A program made the translations under genes and the position numbers. A DNA stretch of 64,000 nucleotides from Massariosphaeria phaeospora (taxonomy: Eukaryota; Ascomycota; Dothideomycetes; Pleosporales), in the NCBI GenBank assembly GCA_011032825.1, contig JAADJZ010000007.1:496001-560000 (forward strand), read 5' to 3'. Of the stretch, positions 1 through 11,208 are shown in pieces. A model generated the notes under the pieces. It saw only the letters and a list, made by a program, of their open reading frames with translations. It made no database searches and was not told where the DNA came from. Each line of letters opens with the position of its first letter. Within the stretch, counting starts at the first letter, position 1.

Positions 1-659
1 CATGCCGCCTTCTAGAAAATGCCGATAGCGATGTGCCCTCAGCGCGCCCATTCACAGTGCGAACTGCTCACCCGCTGCACTCTTAGACCGGGTTGGCGGG
101 CCTGTGGGTCCCGCTTCGGTTCATTTACCTCCACTCTAACGACAACACGGCCATCTACACGATACGGTGCAACATGCGTACCAGCCCCCGGCTTTTCGCG
201 CCGGACTCCGGTCTAGACGTTGTACCCCATGGGCCACAGGAGCCAGGATCAACTTGGAGGGGGTCAAGCTCAAGCCGAGCGGCGGGCTAAGATTTCGAGC
301 ATAATCCACATGGCTTGTACGGCCTTGTCCCTGGGCGACTCTGTACCACTTACGGCCTTGTGCCGCACTAACGGCCTGGCAGCCACACGACTCGATGCAT
401 ATTTATCCGGTCCGGTGGACCGTTGCTCTGGATGCATGGGCCCCTACCAGCAGGGTAGATCGTTCGTCCAGAAAAATATATATGGAAGACGGAGACCATT
501 GTTTAATCTATATCCAGTTCAGCTGAGATCTGTCCATCACTCTTCGGTTCCTCAGCCTGCAGCTACATATATACTGTAGCTCCTGGGTCTGCTCCTTGTC
601 TAGACCTCACTCTTTCTCCTCTTTTTCCCCCCACCGATTGTTGACCAGCCTCGTTCACC
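1..659. other. 5' flank of the sugar transporter, no gene seen
   Basis: No open frame with recognisable protein content. TATA-like A/T stretches occur at about 473-482 and 563-575, within 200 bp of the transporter start, and a pyrimidine-rich run (about 607-632) just before the ATG is typical of a fungal 5' leader. Confidence 0.5.
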
Positions 660-2350
660 ATGGCCCCCAAGGTTCTCGCTATGAAGAAGGGGGATGTCGA
701 AGTAGCACAGGCTGAGGCCCCTCACCTAGCACGTGTGCACTGGAGGTCGGATCCTGGACTAAGGAGGCTTTACTTCTGGGCCTTCATCATTTGTATCGCG
801 TCGGCAACCACAGGTTACGATGGGTATGTCGCTCCCAATGCTTCACCCAATTACTCCGCTAATCCTCGCTAGATCTATGCTTAACAACTTGCGAATCCTC
901 GACAGCTTCAACCTTAAGATGGGCGACCCGCAAGGCTCGAAGCTTGGTCTCTTTACCGCGCTCTACTCCATCGGTTCTATCGCCTCTCTCCCGGTTGCCC
1001 CGTTCATTGCCGACCGCTTCGGTCGTAAAGCCGCCATCACTGTGGGATGTCTCATCATGATTGTTGGCGCTGCCATCCAGGCTGCCGCGAAGAACCTCGA
1101 TTATTTCATGGGTGGACGTTTCCTGATGGGTTTCGGCAACTCACTGGCCCAATTGTCAGCTCCTCTTCTGCTCACCGAGATCTGCCATCCTCAGCACAGA
1201 GCTCGTGTCACTGCCATCTACAACTGTCTATGGAATGTCGGAGCCATCATCTGCACATGGTTGACCTTTGGCACGAAGCGCATTGAAGGCGACTGGGCAT
1301 GGCGAGTGCCATCTCTCACCCAGGCTTTGCCCTCGGTCATTCAGCTTACCTTCCTCTTCTGGATCCCCGAATCGCCGCGTTGGTTGATCTCCAAAGAGCG
1401 CAACGAAGAAGCTCTCCACATGCTCGGCAAATATCATGCGAACGGCGACCTTAACAACGCCACCGTCCAATTCGAGTACCAAGAGATCAAGGAAACCCTC
1501 CGCCTCGAGTTCCAGTACCAGAAGACATCAACTTACTTCGACTTCTTCAAGACGAAAGGAAACAGGTACAGGCTTTTGCTGCTCGTCTCCCTCGGTCTGT
1601 TCTCGCAGTGGTCTGGCAACGGTCTCGTTTCTTACTACGCCACCGATGTTTACAAGAGCATTGGCATCACTGATGCCGACACTCAGCTTGGTATCAACGG
1701 CGGTCTAAACATTCTGTCCCTTATCGTCTCGGTGTCATGCGCTATGCTGGCTGATCGCGTCGGTCGTCGCCCACTCTTTATCACTGCCACAGCTGCTATG
1801 TGCGTTACCTTCGTCATTTGGACGATTTGCTCGTCTCAGCAACAAGCCAAGAATAGCGCAGCTGCTGGTCGTGCCGTTATCGCCATGATTTGGATCTTCA
1901 GCGTTGCCTATGCGATTGCCTGGTCTGGTCTGCTCGTCGCCTACACTGTCGAAATCTTGCCCTTCAAGATCCGTGCCAAGGGTCTCATGATCATGAACTT
2001 CTTCATCCAGGCTGCTTTGACCATCAACCAATACGTGAACCCGTTGGGTTTCGAGAACCTGAAGCCAACCTGGAAGTTCTACACCATCTACGCTGTATGT
2101 TCCCCCGTCTTCAACCTAATGCTTTGCTTCAGTTGCTAATATTTGTCAGGTCTGGATCTTCCTTGAACTCATCTTCGTTACCTTCCTCTACGTTGAAACC
2201 AGGGGCCCGACCCTTGAGGAGATTGCCAAGATCTTCGACGGTGATGAGGCTGATGTTGCGCACGTCGACCTCGAGAAGGTTGAAGCTGGTGTTATGACTT
2301 CAGGCTACGAGAAGGAGGCCAACACCCACGTCGAGACGGTGAGGCACTAA
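660..2350 (+). CDS. MFS sugar transporter (sugar porter family)
   Basis: Plasma-membrane transporter of the major facilitator superfamily, sugar porter family (fungal hexose or lactose-permease-like group); it should move a sugar by proton symport or facilitated diffusion. Exons 660-823, 873-2094 and 2150-2350 join in phase (introns of 49 and 55 nt) to 528 aa, the usual length. Visible motifs: GYDGSM in helix 1 (rebuilt across the first intron), ADRFGRK and ADRVGRR in the two cytoplasmic loops, GRFLMGFG in helix 4, PESPRWL after helix 6, and VETRG where most members have PETKG. The ATG is in a strong CACCATGG context. The last intron falls inside helix 12, just before VWIFLELIF. The substrate cannot be told from sequence; the non-canonical last motif suggests a divergent clade. 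Confidence 0.9.
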
Positions 2351-3365
2351 GCGCTGATCATGCATCCGCCTCTCACTTGGGTTCAAGGGAGTTGTGATGT
2401 ATGATGTCGGTCTTGGGGGTTTGGGCGAGTCCGCGCTGTTGAGCGGGGCTGGCCGGGAGCATTCGATGAGTTTACGATCGCTGCAATATTATCATTCTAT
2501 CTACATATTATACTATCTTTTAGTGACATCTAATTAGGCCAATGTACTGCATAATTCAGCTTCCTACAGTTCGCGTCTGCCTGTTCACCAACTCTTGTCT
2601 TGGTATAAGCTTGCGCATTTTGTGTCTGTCTCGAATCTGTATCCATTCTAAGTTTAATCATTACCGAGCATATCTTTTCACGCAAAATCCAAGTACTGTG
2701 GAACCTGCCGTACCACAGATTTGTCCCATATTTTCTTTAGGAAAAGCGGCGTCTCAGGAGGATGGCGCACAGTCAGGCTTGCCCAACAACAACCCTACAA
2801 TTTCGATGGCTTTACACAACAGCAGCTAAGTGGACCTCTAAAATACCTCCTGTTTCAACCCCGAACCCGCTTCTCACTTAGGAGTGGTATACAGTCTGTC
2901 ATACACCAGATTCTGCGGTACCTACACCGCCCAAACGTCACCGGTTACACTTACATAGCGACACTTTCTCAAATTCACGCATCTAACAGATGATTGACCA
3001 AGTTCCACACCGCAACTTCCTTTAGCTACGCAATCGCCACAGCATTGAGAATCTTCGAATCCGCCCTGAACATCAATGAAATCCTCATTCCTCTTAGCCA
3101 ATCGGAACACTAGTTTCAAGACCAAGCTAGCCGCATTGCGTATTTTTAAGCACAGTACATCGTTGGATTGGAAATCGTCTACGGAGTAAACGAGACGACG
3201 CTGAGGGGATAAGTGAAGAGGTGGGAATGGAAATGGTATAAATATTGAGGCCATTGTCGTCTCCAAGAAACCGTATCCATCAACCACATACTCACTCTAT
3301 CCACCCAAGCAACACCACCAAAACAACACCACCAAAACACCAAACACCAACCCACATCTCTCACA
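2351..3365. other. Intergenic, 3' and 5' flanks
   Basis: About 1 kb without a supported gene. It holds the transporter 3' end (A/T-rich near 2490-2540) and the leader of the next gene, which contains a C/A-rich run of ACC and AAA units (about 3300-3350) typical of fungal 5' UTRs. The short open frames here show no family features. Confidence 0.5.
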
Positions 3366-4313
3366 ATGTCTATCCCCCGCCGTGCCCTCATCTGCGTCAC
3401 CTCGGCCTCGGCCCAGCTCTTCGAAGGCGGCGGCCACACCACGGGCGTCTTCATCAGCGAAGCCCTGCACCCCTTCAACGTGCTCCGCGCCGCAGGCTTC
3501 GAAGTCGACATCGCGTCTGAGAAGGGGGAGTGGACCGAAGACTGGTTGTCGCTGCAGCCCGGGTTCCTGACTGAAGAGGAGCGCAAGCAGTACGACGACA
3601 AGAACAGCGAGTTTCGCAGGAAGATGGACGAGAATGTCAAGGCCGAGGATGTTGTTAAGAACGAGGTAAGTCTTGGAAAGTGTTCCTGATTTGAATGGAA
3701 AGCTAATGTGTGTGTGTGTAGTACGGTGTCTTCTTCGCGTCGGCCGGCCATGCAGCTCTCCTTGATTATCCGACCGCTAAAAATCTTAAGAAGATTGCAG
3801 CAGACGTGTGGGCGCGCGGAGGTATTGTGTCGAGCGTGTAAGTCAAGCCTCTGTCCATTTCGCTTTCAAACACTCGAGGTTCACGATACTAACGCCATTC
3901 AGCTGCCACGGTCCCGCCATCTTCCCCGGCATCAACGACGCTAAGACTGGCGAGTCCATCATCAAAGGCAAGAAGGTCACGGGCTTCACGCCGCAAGCAG
4001 AAGACGAGATGGGTTTGACGGCCGCTCTGAAGAAATGGGGAGAGAAGTTGATTGATGCTGTGGTGGAGGATTTGGGTGGTGAATGTGAGTTACGCTTCTT
4101 CTATGTCTTGCTCGATGTCTTCTTGTCTGTGTATCCTTACGAGAATAAGAGCCTAGTGAAGGATGAAAAGCTGACAAAACCCGTACAGATGTCCGCGGCA
4201 CGGGAGTCTGGGACGACTACGTTACCTCCGAGGGACGCGTCATCACAGGTATGAATCCTCAGAGTGCGACCAGCACGGCCAAGGAGGTTGTCCGCGTATT
4301 TGAGACGTTGTGA
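3366..4313 (+). CDS. DJ-1/PfpI family protein, Hsp31-like glyoxalase III
   Basis: Cytosolic DJ-1/ThiJ superfamily protein of the Hsp31 type, expected to turn methylglyoxal into lactate without glutathione and to act as a stress chaperone. Exons 3366-3665, 3722-3837, 3903-4084 and 4189-4313 give 240 aa, the normal size. The nucleophile elbow is seen in two exons: FFASAGHA, then the Cys in VCHGPAIFPG (the C codon is just after intron 2), and an early Glu lies in LFEGGGHTTG. The C-terminal NPQSATSTAKEV is also typical. The first intron ends in a (TG)n run directly before the AG, replacing the usual pyrimidine tract. It converges with the next gene, stop to stop about 100 bp apart. Hsp31 against another DJ-1 subgroup is decided only by overall motif fit. 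Confidence 0.88.
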
Positions 4314-4415
4314 TACTATGTCCCGTTAGCACTGGATCCGTTGCAGAGTTCATAGGCAACGAATAGTGAAAGCTACGATAGCATCTTACCGGAATTGTGT
4401 AGCAGACTCTACCAC

Positions 4416-7400
4416 TCAATCTTGTCGATGTCCCCACTCCCTCCACCATTCGTACACTGCGATACCACCCGCGGTCTGCACATTCAAACTCCTCGTAACA
4501 CCCACTGTCCGAATCTCAACGCACCGATCCAAGACACTCAACACTTCTCGCGTGATCCCGCCTTTCTCACTTCCCAACACAAGCACGCATTTCCTAGGCA
4601 GTGTTCCCACACCTTTCCCATTACCGTCTTCCTCGCCCAGTAAGCCCGACCGATCTGTCTGCTCGATCCCCACCACCTCATATCCCTGCCTCTTCATGTC
4701 GATGATGAAATCCGGTACAGCAGGAATTTTGAGTTCTTGAATCGGGAAGTGCTTTTCACTGTTCACAGATGTGGCTTTGAAGTCCTTGTGGGCGGTTTTG
4801 CGGATATCGTCGATATAGAGAGCTGAGAGGCCGAATGATTCGGAGATTCGGGATAAGCCGCCCAGGTTGGTAGGGTTGTCAATAAGCGACGCAATGAGAA
4901 TGACTGAAGCAGGCCTCTTCCGCTGAATCCCGGGAGGGCCAGTAGGAGGTAGAAGCGATTTGAAGTCGAATCCGGCCTTTGTCTGGAAAAAGTTCTGTGT
5001 TGAGTCTGTGTAATCTACAGTTCCCATTTGCTCAACGGCCAAGTCGGGTGCAGAAGTGTCGCTTTCATGAGTTGATTTCCCAAGCGGAAGTCGTGCCGGG
5101 GGGATCTCAAGTTGAGCTGCTTCATCTTCTGCGAGAAGGGATATGAAGTCTTCATGTGATATTCGCTCTGGCTCCGGTGTCTCGAGCGATAGATATTGGC
5201 CTTCGAATATTCCAGCAATAGTATAGTCAGCTAGCACATCGAGTCTCAATGTCCGAATACTAAATGCCGGGGCGCTGAATTTATCAAGGGTCCGGATGTA
5301 GGTATCCAGTGCTCTTAGAGCAGGATTGTCGATGACGGAGCGCCAGCCTTTCTGTACAGCGAAACTGAAAACAATGGGAAAGGACCATTGAGCCTCGTGT
5401 CGAATCTGCACTTTAGGAGATGCAGAGAAGGGTATCAATTGTATCATGAGTTTGAGTGTGAAGTCCTCTGAGTCCAGCAAGGGCGCAGTCAATACTGCGA
5501 GCTTGATCAAACTCGCAACCTGGACAGGACTATTTTCATCCAAATTGGTGAGGTCGGTAAGTATATCCTCAGCTTTGCGAGGATAGCGATAACAAATGCG
5601 TGCGATGATCCATTCTAGCATGAACCGATACCGTGGCCATTGCTCGAGCAATAAGGCGTGCATGAATGACTCCATGTACAGTGGTGCGTTGTCTTTAAAT
5701 ATACAGAAATCTATAAGGACTAGCATTGCCTGGAGTTGGAAGACTTCCTTCCATTTGCTGATGATTGGGATCGGGGCTTTCTGGTTTCTCCAGGGTGCTA
5801 GGAGTCGGTCCAGTACGCGTCTCGCCACGTCTATTTGCTGCGACGGGAATCGATTCAATAGATCAACTATACTTGCGTATGCGTTCCATTCTCGCTTGCC
5901 GTAGTAATACGTGTAATCTCGACGCGGGAAGAATTGCTGGAGCTTCTCGGCAGCAGCAACTTCGAACAGGAACTCCTTTTTAGGGGACGGCGGATTTTCG
6001 ACAAGGCGAACGAGGAAATCCTCAATGGGAAGTATGACAGGGGTTGAAGGATTAGAGAAACAAGCTTTACGGAGTGAGTATACCAGGTCCGATAAAAGGT
6101 ATGTTCTGCCCTCCGATAGACGCTGCAGATTGTTTACGGCTTTGGTAAGCAGTGTACCCAAAGGGTGCTGCTCACCGCGTGTGCTGTTCATGTATTGCGC
6201 ACATATACGTATGCAGGTTGGGTGGAAGAAAACTGGCGGTATGCTGAGTATGACCACTCGACGGAACTCTTGCCTGTCCGCCTCTTCCCATAAAGCTTCG
6301 AGTATGTTGCATAGCTCAGAGTATGCTTCGGGCTCTTTTTGGTCTTCATCTAAAATCGCTCTTAGATTCTCGCATGCAGCCATAAAAAGGTCATCTTGAA
6401 TTGTCTTGTGCAGTGAACTCTCCAGCTGTTGAGAGAATTGCTGTAATGACCCTGCATTGTTAGGCTTTACTCCCGAGGTCAAGTGCTTGTCCTCTCTGAG
6501 AACCGCTAGCCTCGATTTAAACACTTCGTGGCCAGGGACATCCCGGAAGGAGAGAAGAGAGGACGTTGCTTCGTAAAACTCGGCGCAATAAGCGACACAG
6601 AGGTCAGCCGTGACAGGAAATCCCGTTAAACGTGAAACTTGTAGAATGAGGTCCAAATCGGCTGCTTCGAGATACTCTAAAGCGCATTGCTGCTTGAGAC
6701 CTGTAAGAAGACCTTCCAAAAGAGAAAGGGTTGCGAATTGAAATATCCTGCCTCTTGTGTTTAGAATAAAATGTAAGACGTCCTGCACGAGCTTTCGTTG
6801 ACTTGGTAAAGCTGTCATAGCTGCTAAAAAGGTAGATATGACACAGCTGAGGGCATCACTGTGTACACAGGTCGTGTGGCGTCGAGTCGACCTTATGGAT
6901 GAAGTAAACAGGCTGCCTTGGGTTGCCCATGGAAGGAAACCATCAACGAGGAAATCTGTATGATCAACAATAGCACCACCTGCCTTCGTTACGTACGTAA
7001 TGTACCACATTCCAACTAACTTGCGGAGTCCAGTCGTCACCCGTGGGTCCAGAGCTGCCGACAATAAGACGGTTGTCCAACCAGTGGAAATGACAGAGGT
7101 AGATGCAAATAGCGGCACCAGCTCCGGAAGGCACGCTTGGACTTGGTTCAAATACCCATCAAGCACGATTGTTTCAAACAATGCGCAATACCTCTCGTAT
7201 TGCATTTCGTATAGAGGTTTCCTCGCAATGTCGAAGGTTAAAAGCGGGGTATCAATGGATCGGCGGGCAAGAGACAAGGATTGCCGCAGAATACCTAGAC
7301 AGTATTTGCGTTGGTCTGTGAAACCGTTCAATAGCCCGGAGCGAAGCCTTGACCAATACAAAGGGTCGTAGATACCTTGTGAATCTATCGTGTATGCCAA

Positions 7401-8506
7401 AGCATGGGAGATCCATTGGAACCAAGTCTTGAAGATCTTACTAGAAGAAGATGAAAAATATTGTGAGGGCAGCTCGGAAATCCGGGTCCACAATTGTTCG
7501 TTAATGATAGAATTCGTTAGACACAAATTACTTGATCCTGGGTTCGAGGATAAACAAGGGGGCATTGGCTCGTCCTCTGGGGGAAGAACGTTCGTTGGCT
7601 TGCCTAGTAATGATAGCAGGGCAGATAAGACATCATGTGCGATCTCATCGAAGTCGTCCTGGCCCAGTAGATCGACGAGGACTTTAGGCAGCTCAGGTGT
7701 TATGTAATGACGCCGCTCTGGTGGAAGCCAGAAAGAGCACTTGATGAACTTTAAATATGACAATACTCGGTGGGAGTGTTGTTCCTGGGAGGCACTTGTT
7801 TCATGGTATGTTATCTCTCCGGTTTTCTGGCTAGATGTTTCTTGGTTCACATCGCTCACGCGGTTGATCAGTTGAGTAAATATTCGCCATCCGAGGACGT
7901 CATTGCTCAAGCTTAACTCTGCAAGCTTGTAAAGATGCATCGGGTCTTGTGTCTCGCCTGGTATCTTATTCAGTATATGGTCGCTGAGGCTCTGATAAGA
8001 GAGTTCTTCCTATCCAAAAGTCAGTACTTCTAGAGTATCACATGGTACTTATTGAACAAAAAGAACAACAAATAGATAGATGACAGGAATGGATATCATG
8101 ATCTATGTGAACAGACTGAGAGGGATGGTGGTAGATATCCTGTCAACAAAAAGGGTATTTATGGGCTGTTCTGGCCTTGGTAAATAATGAATATGCACCA
8201 GCTTGCAAAGATAGGGTAGGTATTATAAGAATATCAAGCTCTCGATGTCTCTACCTCTCTGCGCCTACTTACTCGACGATTAGATGGCGGCAAAAGCGTA
8301 ATACAAACTCGCAACAGATCAAGGTCTACATCTTTTGATTCCACAATTTGAAGTTTTTTCCAGTAATGCTCAAAAGCGGCCGCCCGAGAGCCGTCATCGA
8401 AGAAGTTGAGCACTGCATCGATATCCGAAACATTTTTCTCTGATACCAAGTCTCGGAAGAAACGTAGCTTGCGGTCGGCTTCGAGTTGCTTTTCGCTTTC
8501 CTCCAT
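4416..8506 (-). CDS. TRM3: tRNA (guanosine-18-2'-O-)methyltransferase, Trm3/TARBP1 family
   Basis: Large SpoU/TrmH-class (SPOUT) enzyme expected to 2'-O-methylate G18 of tRNA with S-adenosylmethionine. Exon 8506-8273 (78 aa) joins in phase to exon 8009-4416, giving 1275 aa; yeast Trm3 is about 1.4 kb-residues long. The first 1100 residues are helical-repeat-like without a named domain; the last about 165 carry the knotted methyltransferase fold: SLIDNPTNLGGLSR (motif 1, with Asn), VLVLGSEKGGI (motif 2) and RSLNVQTAGGIAVYEW (motif 3). The intron is long for this window (263 nt) but has a perfect GTAAGT donor, and the reading frame continues smoothly into EELSYQSLSDHIL. The start at 8506 is chosen over an upstream in-frame extension because the latter is rich in low-quality sequence. 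Shares a 376-bp divergent promoter with the kinesin gene. Confidence 0.85.
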
Positions 8507-8882
8507 GGTCGCTAATTGTGGAATGCGGCATCGAGGAATGCTTAGACTTATTGGAAGTAGATCTTTTGTCGATGGACGCCTCGCTGTTTTCGCAACCACC
8601 CCTGGCCACGCAAGAGTTCTCTGTTGTTCGCTGTTCGTCGCGTTGTCGTTGTCGCTGAGCAGACTGCCTCGGGCCGAATCGCTTTGTTCGTGGGGCGCGC
8701 GCTTGGCGGCGATGACGTGGGCCCGGATCCACGGCAACCCCAGTGTTTACGTTTGCCCCAATGCGGAAGGGTGTGTCTGTGCACCTGCGCCTTCCCGTCT
8801 GGATAACAGCCCGATGCAACCTCTCCACCGCCTTCGATTGCAGCAACTATTCAACCACAACTGTTTTCTCTTGCAACACACC
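8507..8882. promoter_or_regulatory. Divergent promoter between TRM3 and kinesin genes
   Basis: The two start codons face away from each other across 376 bp, so both promoters must lie here or overlap the 5' ends. No TATA box stands out. Open frames crossing this stretch are extensions of the flanking exons without family support. Confidence 0.5.
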
Positions 8883-10814
8883 ATGGACTCGCGCATGTAC
8901 TCGAACTTGCACGCCTCGTCCGCTTCGGCTCCCTCATTGAGAGCATCAGAGCCCATGGCGCTCAGCGCGCTGGCACCGCTGCCGATGTTGGACGATCCGG
9001 GCAATGTCAAGGTCGTGGTGCGTTGCAGGGCCTTTGTCAGAAGAGGTAAGTCCAACACAGAACCCATCTGGGAATGAATAAGCTGACCGAAGAAGAACGG
9101 GAGAAGGGCACGCAATGCTTGATTCGCATGGATCCGGCAACCGAAAAAACGACGCTTCTCGCCCCAAGCGACTTGGACTCCAACTCGAGCTTACGAAGGG
9201 CCTACGAAGACAAGGAATTTACATTCGACAAATCCTACTGGTCTCACGACATGGAGGATCCGCACTACGCGCACCAAGAGGATGTTTACCGCTCGTTTGG
9301 GGAAGAGTTTCTGGACCATAACTTCGCGGGATACCATACCTGCATTTTTGCCTACGGACAGACGGGTTCAGGGAAGAGTTATACTATGATGGGTACCCCA
9401 GAACAGCCAGGCTTGATCCCCCGGACGTGCGAAGAGCTTTTCGATCGGATTCGCGACGAGCCAACGCCGAATACAAGTTACCATGTCCAGGTCTCGTATT
9501 TTGAGGTGTACAACGAGCATGTTCGAGATCTGCTGGTGCCTCGTACGAACCACTCGATATACCTCAAAATCCGAGAATCACAAAAAGACGGCGTCTACGT
9601 GCAAGGGTTGACCGAGGCCGAAGTGAAGAGCTACGCTGATGTTGAGCGCTTGATGAAGATAGGTGACATGGTCAGTATATTCAAGAATCCACAGTATGAT
9701 ATGCTAACATTCATCGCAGAGTCGGACAACTGCATCCACAAAGATGAATGACAGCTCCTCTCGCTCTCATGCAGTCTTCACGATCCGTCTCAAGCAAATC
9801 ACACATTCCCTGCTCTCCGACGAGACAATCGAACGAACAGCGCGTATGCGACTCGTTGACCTGGCGGGTTCGGAACGTGCAAAGTCTACAGAAGCTACTG
9901 GCCAACGCCTGAAAGAAGGAGGGCAGATCAATAAATCGCTAACGACGCTTGGCCGCGTGATCGCCGCGCTTGCAGACCCGAGTCGACACAATGCTAAAGG
10001 GGGGCGGAGGCCGCGCACGGTTGTCCCGTATAGAGACAGTGTTTTGACCTGGCTGTTGAGGGACAGCTTAGGCGGAAACAGCAAAACAGCGATGGTGGCC
10101 TGCATCGCACCCGCCGACTACGAAGAAACGCTATCGACGCTGCGATACGCAGATCAGGCGAAACGCATCAGAACTCGCGCCACAGTGAACCAGGATTGTA
10201 TGTCTGCAGCACAGCGCGACGCTCAGATTACAGAGATGGCCGAGCAGATCCGTTCCCTACAAGTGAGCGTCAATGCTGCGAGCCAGCGGAAGAGGGAAGA
10301 AGCGACCGAATTGGAAGAGTATCAACGACAAGTAGCTCTAATGCAACGTCTTATGGGGGAGGACCGCCAGATGTCAGAGTCCAAAATCAAAGCCCTCAGT
10401 AACGAGGTCGAAGAGTTGAGGCCGGCCAACGCAGCGCTCCGTTCCGAGATCGAAGCACTTCGCCGTCACCTGGCCCTTGCCCTGGGCGAACTCAAAAACC
10501 CGATCGTTCTTCCCCCGCCCCAGCCAGTCGTTTCTCCCGGGCTTGAACAAGCAGAGTTCATGGTTGGTAAAAAGCGTTCGGGGATGGGTGAAGGCGGTAA
10601 AGAAAACTCCGACCCTATGCACTCTGATGAAGACACGAGTGATGATGATTCGGATTCAGGATACGACGAAGGCGACCACGACGACCTGGCGCAAGAACTG
10701 CAGAACGAGGCGCAGGACTTCTTGAAGGATCTCGGCATGTTCAGGAGGAAGGTTGGAACTGACGTTGAGCGGTTTGGCGTTCGCCAGACGCTGAGTGAGA
10801 TGTTAGTGAACTAG
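8883..10814 (+). CDS. Kinesin-3 family motor, short Unc104/UncB-like form
   Basis: Microtubule motor ATPase. Exons 8883-9045, 9093-9670 and 9720-10814 give 611 aa. The motor domain fills about residues 40-400: VVVRCRAF at the start, P-loop [11 protein letters not shown] near residue 143, switch I NDSSSRSH near 257, switch [11 protein letters not shown] near 290, and [21 protein letters not shown] short coiled coil follows (about 415-485), then an acidic Ser/Asp-rich stretch and an end without a recognisable FHA or PH domain. Full Unc104/KIF1 motors are over 1500 aa, so this matches the truncated kinesin-3 class known in filamentous fungi (UncB of Aspergillus, Nkin3 of Neurospora). First intron acceptor: AG at 9091-9092 keeps the frame and makes VRREEREKG. 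Sub-family is inferred; kinesin itself is certain. Confidence 0.9.
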
Positions 10815-11208
10815 GGGTGGAGCTGATTTGTCGGTTTATATTGGGAGAGAGTCCTTCCGGATTGTTTCACGGCGTTGCCTGGATCGCAACGATGAATGAC
10901 GTTGGCTTGGGCGAAGTTGCTTCTGGATGCATTGAGCGACGGCGTTGGTCCTGGATTCCTGTTTTCGAGTCTGGCAGTACAGTACATAGTTAACAGTTGT
11001 AAATGACAAGACAATCAGGACGCCCAAATCCCCAGGATTTCGAGCCCGATGTCGGCTGTGAGAGCTTGGGATGGGAGCCCTGGAGCAGGACCGCAGGAGG
11101 ACCAGGCTAGCTTGCGCACAGACCACAAGACGAATCCAACCCGCAGCAAGGCGGCAGCTGTCCGCATTCCCGCACCGCCGCCCATGCCTCGCCGCGACGA
11201 CTGATGAC
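10815..11208. other. Intergenic between kinesin and VPS16
   Basis: 394 bp between genes in the same orientation; holds the kinesin 3' end and the VPS16 promoter. No RNA gene or conserved frame seen. An in-frame Met at 11071 would lengthen VPS16 by 46 residues but gives Arg/Gln-rich sequence unlike the family. Confidence 0.45.

Noticed and set aside
8234..8737. Longer leftward frame with a start at 8737 for the Trm3 gene
   Set aside because: The extra 77 residues have no conserved character and cross the promoter region; the frame also runs past a clear splice donor at 8272.
9767..10105. Antisense frame within the kinesin gene
   Set aside because: Shadow of the conserved motor domain in the opposite strand; no independent evidence.
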